From: Acetobacteraceae bacterium
GTDB taxonomy: Bacteria > Pseudomonadota > Alphaproteobacteria > Acetobacterales > Acetobacteraceae
Length of the DNA stretch: 64,000 nt
Assembly (NCBI GenBank): GCA_027487675.1
Contig: JAIYDD010000189.1
Coordinates: forward strand, 1 to 64,000
Direction: 5' to 3'
A program made the translations under genes and the position numbers. A model generated the notes under the pieces. The model was not told where the DNA came from. It was given only the letters and a program-made list of their open reading frames with translations, and searched no databases. This document shows, piece by piece, positions 58,675 through 64,000 of the stretch; the first letter of the stretch is position 1, and each line of letters starts with the position of its first letter.

Positions 58675-60107
58675 AGCCGCACCTCCGCCGGTGCCGCGAC
58701 GCCTTCGGGCAGCAGCCAGCCGCTGGCCGAGGGCATGCGGCCCAGCACCGCCTCCGCCGCCGCCGCCACCTGGTCGCGCGTCACGGCGCGCAGGCGGCGC
58801 GGCCAGTGTTCGACCGCCTCGATCGGCAGGCCCACGGACAGCGCCTGGCCGATCATCCGCGGCGCGGCGCCCAGCCCGTCCAGCGCCAGCAGCGCGCCGG
58901 CCGTCATCTGGCGGATCGAGCGCCGCACCTCGGCCTCGGTCGGCCCGCCCTCGTCCAGCAGGCGCCTCACCACGGCGGCCGTCGTCTCCTCCACCCGCGC
59001 CGGCGGCACGTCGCGCCGCGGCGTGGCGGAGACGTCGAAATCCGTCCAGGACGCGGTGTCGCCGTCATAGGAGGCACTCGCCCCGACCGCGAGGCCGCTT
59101 TCCACCAGCGCCCGGTGCAGCCGCGACCCCTGGCCGCCGCCCAGCACGTGCCGCAGCACCTCCAGCGGCTCGGCGTGCTCGCGCGCGCCGGCGGTGGCGG
59201 AGGGCGCCTGCCAGGACCGCACGAAGGTCGCCTCCCCGCGCAGCCGGGGATCGTTGCGGCTGTGGCGCGGCTCCGCGATGGCGGCGGGCGGCGGCGCGCG
59301 GTCGCGCGGCACGGCGGGCCCGGCCGGCACCGCGCCCCATTCGGCTTCCGCCACGCGCCAGAATTCGTCGGCCGGGACGGCGCCGGCCACCACCAGCACC
59401 GTGTTCGCCGGCGCGTAGCGGGCCCGGTAAAAGGCCGCCATGTCGTCGCGGGAGATCGCGCGGATCTCCTCCTCCCAGCCGATGATCGGGCGGCCGCGCC
59501 AATGCTGCGGGCCCCACATCGCGGCATCGAAGCTTTCGAAGAACAGCGCGCGGGGGGAGGAGCCGGTGCGCTGGGCGCGTTCCTCCAGCACCACCTGGCG
59601 CTCCGCCTCCACCTCGGCGGCGGGGATGGCCGCGCCGGCGAAGCGGTCGGCCTCCATCATCGCCACCAGGGGCAGGCGGGACGCCTCGACATGCTGGAAA
59701 TAGGCGGTGACGTCGCGGGAGGTGAAGGCGTTGTCCACGCCGCCTTCGCGCGCCACGCGGCGGGAGAACTCGCCCGAGGCGACGCGCGGGCTGCCCTTGA
59801 ACATCATGTGTTCCAGGAAATGCGCGATCCCCGACAGCCCGGGCGGATCCTCCCCCGCCCCGGCGGCGACGAAGGCGTAGTGCGCGACCACCGGCGCGCG
59901 GCGCTGTTCCACATGCGCCACGCGCAGCCCGTTGGGCAGGGTGCGCAGCGTGGCGCCGAACAGCGGGCGGTCTTCCAGGGGCGGCGATGCCGGGCGGCTG
60001 TCCTGGGCGGCGGAGGCCGCCTGCGCGAGGGCTTTGGCGGGCAGGCCGCCCGCGGCCGCGACGGCGGCGGCGGCCTGGATGGCGGTGCGGCGGGTCAGGA
60101 TGGGCAT
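58671..60107 (-). CDS. M16-family zinc peptidase, catalytic subunit
   Basis: 478 aa from ATG at 60107. A twin-Arg-like leader (ILTRRTAIQAAAAVAAAGG, cleavage after ALAQA) directs export. The zinc motif HFLEH is at residues 96-100 (His96, Glu99 base, His100), followed by the distal Glu region VEAERQVVLEE. The second M16 domain ends GWLLPEG. Full length. A longer start would precede the leader with 50 low-complexity residues and is rejected. Confidence 0.92.
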   Translation of the reverse strand: MPILTRRTAIQAAAAVAAAGGLPAKALAQAASAAQDSRPASPPLEDRPLFGATLRTLPNGLRVAHVEQRRAPVVAHYAFVAAGAGEDPPGLSGIAHFLEHMMFKGSPRVASGEFSRRVAREGGVDNAFTSRDVTAYFQHVEASRLPLVAMMEADRFAGAAIPAAEVEAERQVVLEERAQRTGSSPRALFFESFDAAMWGPQHWRGRPIIGWEEEIRAISRDDMAAFYRARYAPANTVLVVAGAVPADEFWRVAEAEWGAVPAGPAVPRDRAPPPAAIAEPRHSRNDPRLRGEATFVRSWQAPSATAGAREHAEPLEVLRHVLGGGQGSRLHRALVESGLAVGASASYDGDTASWTDFDVSATPRRDVPPARVEETTAAVVRRLLDEGGPTEAEVRRSIRQMTAGALLALDGLGAAPRMIGQALSVGLPIEAVEHWPRRLRAVTRDQVAAAAEAVLGRMPSASGWLLPEGVAAPAEVRL

Positions 60108-60264
60108 GTCCCGGAAGATAAGGCGCCGCGCGCCTGGGCCAAGCGGGGCATCGGCACGCGATGCGCGCCAGCCCCGCCGCGGGGCGGCCGGCGCTGCCCG
60201 CCAGGGGGCGGGAAAGGCCCGGGCCGGCGCTTCGATGCCCACCCGCCTGCGCGGCATGCCGCGA

Positions 60265-60279
60265 CCGGGCTTTGCCCGG
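60265..60279. terminator. Short hairpin in the gap after the chemoreceptor gene
   Basis: CCGGGC-TTT-GCCCGG, 6-bp stem with 3-nt loop, lies 24 bp past the chemoreceptor stop on the minus strand and before the M16 pair. It may end the chemoreceptor transcript. The rest of 60108-60302 has no gene. Confidence 0.35.
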
Positions 60280-60302
60280 CCCCGGCCCCCTGCCGCGGGG
60301 TC

Positions 60303-62006
60303 TCAGGCCGCGCGCAGCCTTGCGGCGAGGCCCGAGACCTCGGCCCGCAGTGCCGCGCCCTGGCTGCCCACCTCGGTGCCGGTGCGGCGCAGCGTGTCGA
60401 TGCCGCCGGCGCTGGCCGCGACTTCCCCGGTCAGGGTGTGGATATCCTCCGCCGCCTCCTGCGTGCCGGCGGCGGCGGCGGCGGCGTTGCGCGCGATCTC
60501 CTGCGTCGCCGCGCCCTGCTGCTCGACGGCGGCGGCGATGGCGGCGGTGACTTCCTCCATCCGGCCGACCGCCTCGGCGATCCCGCGCACCGCGACCACC
60601 GCCTGGTCGGTCGCGCCGCGCATCGCGCCGATCTGCGCGCCGATCTCCTCGGTCGCCTTGGCGGTCTGCGCGGCGAGCGACTTCACCTCCCCGGCCACCA
60701 CGGCGAAGCCCTTGCCGGCCTCGCCGGCCCGCGCCGCCTCGATCGTCGCGTTCAGCGCCAGCAGGTTGGTCTGGCCGGCGATGTCGCTGATCAGCCGCAC
60801 CACCTCGCCGATCCGCCCGGCGGCTTCCGAAAGGCTGGTGACGGTGGCGTCGGAGGCGCGGGCGGCCTCCACGGCATCCTGCGCGCGGCGGGCGCTTTCG
60901 CCGACCTGGCGGGTGATCTCGCTGACCGAGGCGGCGAGTTCCTCCGCCGCCGCGGCGACGGCCTGAACGTTGCCGGTCGCCTGGCCGATGCGCCCAGCGC
61001 TGCCTTCGGCGCGCGCCGTGGTGCGGCGGCCGGCCTCGCCCACCGCATCGGCGGCGCGGGTCAGCTCCTCCGCGGAGCTGGCGAGGCGCGCGGCGATCCC
61101 GCCGATTGCTTCCTCCAGCTGCTCGGCGGTGGCGCGGCGGGCGGCGTCGCGGGCCTGCCGGGCTTCGGCACGCTCGCGCTCCGCCGCGTCCTGCGCGGCA
61201 CGCGCCGCCCGCGTCGTGTCGCGCAGCGCGGCCACGGCGCGGCCGATGTCGCCGAGCTCGTCGCGGCGGTCCGTGCAGGGCACCGCCGCGTCCAGCCGGC
61301 CCGCGCCGATCTCGCCCAGCGCATGCGCGAGGCCCGACAGCGGCCGCAGCAGGGTCCGCAGCAGCGACCACAGGAGGAGGCCCGCCACCACCAGCAGCGC
61401 GCCGCCGGCCAGCAGCCCTTCCTGCGCCCGGGCCCAGGCGGCGGCGTCCACGCGGGCCAGGTCCACGCCCACGAACAGGATGCCCACCTGGCGGCCGGTC
61501 GCGTCGCGCAGCGGCTGGTAGACGGTCAGGTGCTCGCGGTCCAGGATGGTCGCCGGGCCGCGATACGTCTCGCCGCGGCGCAGCGCCTCCCGCGCCGGGC
61601 CGGGGCCGAGCACGGTGCCCACCGCCCGCGTGCCGTCCGGGCGCTGGATGTTGGTGGCCACCCGCGTCTCGCCGGCGAAGATGGTGGCGACGCCGCCGCC
61701 GATGGCGCGGATGCGGTCGGGCAGCTCGTTGAAGTCGTTCAGCGCCAGGCTGCCGAGGAAGAGCTTGCCGCCCTCCTCCAGCCGCCACCCGCGACCATAG
61801 TCGTCGAGCAGCGTCGTCATCAGCAGCAGGTTGCGATCCAGCTGCTCCATCGCGCGCTCCCGCTCCGCCTCGCGCGCCGAGAAGGTCTGGAGGGCGGTCG
61901 CGGCGCCGAGGGCCAGCACCAGCGCGCCGAGCGCCGCGGCCAGGATGCGCGCGCGCACGCCGATGCCGGTGGACAGCGACGCGAGGCGTCGGACGAGCGT
62001 GGCCAT
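60303..62006 (-). CDS. Methyl-accepting chemotaxis protein with periplasmic Cache-type sensor
   Basis: 567 aa. A membrane segment at about 22-40 and another near 205-225 flank a single-Cache sensor ([39 protein letters not shown]). A HAMP region follows ([18 protein letters not shown]), then the signalling domain with the hairpin tip [41 protein letters not shown]. It is an orphan receptor; no che genes are near. Ligands of such receptors are small organic acids or similar. Confidence 0.93.
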   Translation of the reverse strand: MATLVRRLASLSTGIGVRARILAAALGALVLALGAATALQTFSAREAERERAMEQLDRNLLLMTTLLDDYGRGWRLEEGGKLFLGSLALNDFNELPDRIRAIGGGVATIFAGETRVATNIQRPDGTRAVGTVLGPGPAREALRRGETYRGPATILDREHLTVYQPLRDATGRQVGILFVGVDLARVDAAAWARAQEGLLAGGALLVVAGLLLWSLLRTLLRPLSGLAHALGEIGAGRLDAAVPCTDRRDELGDIGRAVAALRDTTRAARAAQDAAERERAEARQARDAARRATAEQLEEAIGGIAARLASSAEELTRAADAVGEAGRRTTARAEGSAGRIGQATGNVQAVAAAAEELAASVSEITRQVGESARRAQDAVEAARASDATVTSLSEAAGRIGEVVRLISDIAGQTNLLALNATIEAARAGEAGKGFAVVAGEVKSLAAQTAKATEEIGAQIGAMRGATDQAVVAVRGIAEAVGRMEEVTAAIAAAVEQQGAATQEIARNAAAAAAGTQEAAEDIHTLTGEVAASAGGIDTLRRTGTEVGSQGAALRAEVSGLAARLRAA

Positions 62007-62298
62007 GGGGCGTCCCGGAAGCGTTGCGGCCGCCAGCTATGCAGCGGTGCGATTAACGCGGCGTGAAGCGGCCGGACCGGGGATCAGCGCGCGCGGTCCG
62101 TGCGGCGACGGTGCCTGGAAGCCGCGGCGCCCTCCCGGTCCGCGACCCGCAGGCGGGCATCGGCGTCGACGCGCCACGAGAGCCCGGCGATGCCGGAAGC
62201 CGCCTGGGCCTGGCGCGCCGAGAGCAGCCGCGACGGCCGAGGCCGGTCCTCGATCTTCCCGCGGGGGAGAACGACCGGCCGTCATCCGCGCCCGTCGC
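62007..62298. other. 292-bp gene-poor spacer
   Basis: Between the argF stop and the chemoreceptor start I see no convincing gene, hairpin or repeat. It should carry the chemoreceptor promoter and any argF terminator. A short frame over 62037-62285 has no family resemblance. Confidence 0.4.
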
Positions 62299-63228
62299 TC
62301 ATCCCGCCCCCAGCGCCCACAGCAGCACGCCCTTCTGCGCGTGCAGCCGGTTCTCCGCCTCGTCGAACACCACCGATTGCGGGCCGTCCATCACCTCGTC
62401 GGTGATCTCCTCCCCGCGATGCGCCGGCAGGCAGTGCATGACGATGGCGTCCGGCGCGGCCTGGCGCAGCAGCGCCGCGTTCAGCTGGTAGGGCGCCAGC
62501 ATGTTGTGCCGGTTGACGGTCGCCGCGTCCGGCTTCTCGTCCGACATGCTGACCCAGGTGTCGGTGACCACGCAGCGCGCGCCGCGCACCGCCTCGGCCG
62601 GGTCGGCGGTCAGCGTGATGTCGGCGCCCTCGCGCCGCGCCCAGTCCACAAGCTGCGCGGGCGGGGCGAGCTCGGGCGGCGTCGCGAGCCGCAGCCGGAA
62701 GCCGAAGCGCGCCGCGGCCTGGAGGAAGCTCTGCGCGACGTTGTTGCCATCGCCGGTCCAGGCCACCGCCTGGCCCGCGATCGGGCCGCGATGCTCCTCG
62801 AAGGTCATGACGTCGGCCATGATCTGGCAGGGATGCGACACGTCGGTCAGGCCGTTGATCACCGGCACCGTCGCATGCGCCGCCAGCTCCCGGATCTTCG
62901 CCACGCTGTCGGTGCGCAGCATGATCGCGTCCACGTAGCGGCTGAGCACCCGCGCCGTGTCGGCCGGCGTCTCGCCGCGGCCGAGCTGCATGTCGCGCGA
63001 CGACAGCACAACGACGTCGCCGCCCAGCTGGCGGATGCCCACCTCGAAGGAGACGCGGGTGCGGGTGGAGGGCTTCTCGAAGATCAGCGCCACGGTCCTG
63101 CCCGCCAGCGGCCGGCCGGGGATGGCGCCGCGCTTGGCCGCGGCGCCGAGGTCCAGCATCCGCCGCAGCGTCGCCGCGTCGTGGTCCATGATCTCCAGGA
63201 AGTGGCGCGGGGCCGGGCGGTCGCGCAT
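62299..63228 (-). CDS. argF: Ornithine carbamoyltransferase
   Basis: 309 aa. The carbamoyl phosphate motif STRT is at residues 54-57, HPCQ near 131-134, and the ornithine motif DTWVSMSDE plus MHCLPAHRG with its catalytic Cys near 268. It makes citrulline from ornithine and carbamoyl phosphate in arginine synthesis. Full length and uninterrupted. It follows argD by 31 nt on the same strand, the classic argD-argF operon. Confidence 0.96.
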   Translation of the reverse strand: MRDRPAPRHFLEIMDHDAATLRRMLDLGAAAKRGAIPGRPLAGRTVALIFEKPSTRTRVSFEVGIRQLGGDVVVLSSRDMQLGRGETPADTARVLSRYVDAIMLRTDSVAKIRELAAHATVPVINGLTDVSHPCQIMADVMTFEEHRGPIAGQAVAWTGDGNNVAQSFLQAAARFGFRLRLATPPELAPPAQLVDWARREGADITLTADPAEAVRGARCVVTDTWVSMSDEKPDAATVNRHNMLAPYQLNAALLRQAAPDAIVMHCLPAHRGEEITDEVMDGPQSVVFDEAENRLHAQKGVLLWALGAG

Positions 63229-63259
63229 CCGCCTCAGCCCCCCGCCCGGCCGGCCAGCC

Positions 63260-64000
63260 TCACTTCGCCGCGACCTGCGCAGGCGGCGCCATGCGGCGGC
63301 AGGCGCGGTCCAGCAGCTCCACCGCCTCCTCCACCTCGGCCTCGCCGATGATCAGCGGCGGCGCCAGGCGCAGCACGTTCTGACCGGCGGCGACCGTCAG
63401 CAGGCCCTCCTTCACCGCGGCCTCCTGCATCTCGGTGTTGGCCAGGCCCTCGCGGAGCTTGAGGCCGAGCAGCAGGCCGGCGCCGCGGACATCCTCGATC
63501 ACCGCGGGGTGGCGCGCCGCGAGGTCCAGCAGCCTGCGCCACAGGCTGCGCGCCACGCGGTCGACGCCATCGAGGAAGCCCGGCGCCAGCACCACGTCCA
63601 GCACGGCGTTGCCCGCCGCGCAGGCCAGCGGGTTGCCGCCATAGGTCGTGCCATGGGTGCCGGGCTTCAGGTGCTTCGCCACCTTCTCCTTCGCGAAGAC
63701 GGCGCCGAGCGGGAAGCCGCCGCCGATGCCCTTGGCGGAGGACATCACGTCCGGCTCGATCCCCGCCCATTCATGCGCCCAGAGCTTGCCGGACCGGCCC
63801 ATGCCGATCTGCACCTCGTCGAGCGCCAGCAGCAGGCCGTATTCGTCGCAGGCGGCGCGCAGGTCGCGCAGGAACTGCAGGGTCGCCGGGCGCACGCCGC
63901 CCTCGCCCTGCACGGGCTCGATCAGAATGCCGGCGGTCTCCGCCGTGATGGCGTCGCGCACCGCGTTCATGTTGCCGAACGGCAGGTGCTCGAAGCCCTC
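63260..64000 (-). CDS. argD: Acetylornithine aminotransferase, partial (5' end outside window)
   Basis: The last 246 codons of a class III PLP aminotransferase are present; the N-terminal part lies beyond 64000. Visible landmarks are [34 protein letters not shown] (Asp binding the PLP ring) and [15 protein letters not shown] with the Schiff-base Lys. It converts acetylglutamate semialdehyde to acetylornithine. An internal ATG at 63970 is not the real start, since the frame continues [10 protein letters not shown] upstream, as in full-length ArgD. Confidence 0.94.
   Translation of the reverse strand, partial: EGFEHLPFGNMNAVRDAITAETAGILIEPVQGEGGVRPATLQFLRDLRAACDEYGLLLALDEVQIGMGRSGKLWAHEWAGIEPDVMSSAKGIGGGFPLGAVFAKEKVAKHLKPGTHGTTYGGNPLACAAGNAVLDVVLAPGFLDGVDRVARSLWRRLLDLAARHPAVIEDVRGAGLLLGLKLREGLANTEMQEAAVKEGLLTVAAGQNVLRLAPPLIIGEAEVEEAVELLDRACRRMAPPAQVAAK

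Noticed and set aside
58806..62066. Long plus-strand frame opposite the M16 and chemoreceptor genes
   Set aside because: Crosses two intergenic regions and is antisense to three real genes; Gly/Arg/His-rich shadow sequence.
1..64000. tRNA, rRNA or known riboswitch genes
   Set aside because: No cloverleaf, rRNA segment or recognisable riboswitch core was found in the intergenic regions read by eye.

Overview
The window is about 64 kb of very GC-rich bacterial chromosome with tightly packed, often 4-nt-overlapping operons. Gene content fits an alphaproteobacterium of the Acetobacteraceae (Roseomonas-like): class I lysyl-tRNA synthetase, two branched-chain-type ABC transporters, a Bug-family TctC receptor, an MprF-like membrane protein and a GAAC-N7-GAAC site of the alphaproteobacterial LexA type. 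This placement is inferred from family content only; no rRNA or other marker gene is present.

Region 1 (1-20.4 kb) is a catabolic and uptake cluster. It holds a molybdenum hydroxylase with FAD, 2Fe-2S and two molybdopterin subunits, a cyclase-family metal hydrolase, an Old Yellow Enzyme, a protein made of three fused RidA domains, a complete Liv-type ABC transporter, an LLM flavin monooxygenase, an XRE-cupin regulator, a SnoaL-like protein, an ACMSD-like amidohydrolase and a TctC-like receptor. Three of its promoter regions share a 15-bp motif (TTYAAYCYCAYTYAA). This suggests one regulon, possibly run by the XRE-cupin protein. The enzyme mix (Mo-hydroxylase, LLM monooxygenase, RidA, amidohydrolases) resembles uracil (Rut) and N-heterocycle ring-cleavage chemistry, but the substrate cannot be read from sequence.

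Region 2 (20.4-23.1 kb) has an RTX calcium-binding repeat protein, an EamA exporter and a DUF952 protein. Region 3 (23.2-37.2 kb) is a compact T7/podovirus-like late module in T7 order: connector, scaffold, capsid, tail tubular A and B, internal protein, tail fibre, small terminase candidate, large terminase, holin-like protein and SleB endolysin. It is preceded by two small genes and a divergent S24 (LexA/CI-like) repressor with a clustered operator region. No integrase, polymerase or replication gene is seen, so it is either a decayed prophage or a domesticated podovirus-derived particle. A 25-bp tandem repeat has grown from the 3' end of the capsid gene.

Region 4 (37.2-48.4 kb) carries an AlbA_2/ATPase regulator-like protein with its own operator-like array, an MprF-like flippase with a shortened synthase domain next to class I LysRS, aspartate-semialdehyde dehydrogenase, an HdrC/HdrB-like pair and a DinG-type helicase. 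Region 5 (48.6-64 kb) carries a giant TPR glycosyltransferase, a second Liv transporter operon ending in a GAF protein, a paired M16 protease (active plus inactive subunit), a chemoreceptor, argF and the 3' part of argD, cut by the window edge.
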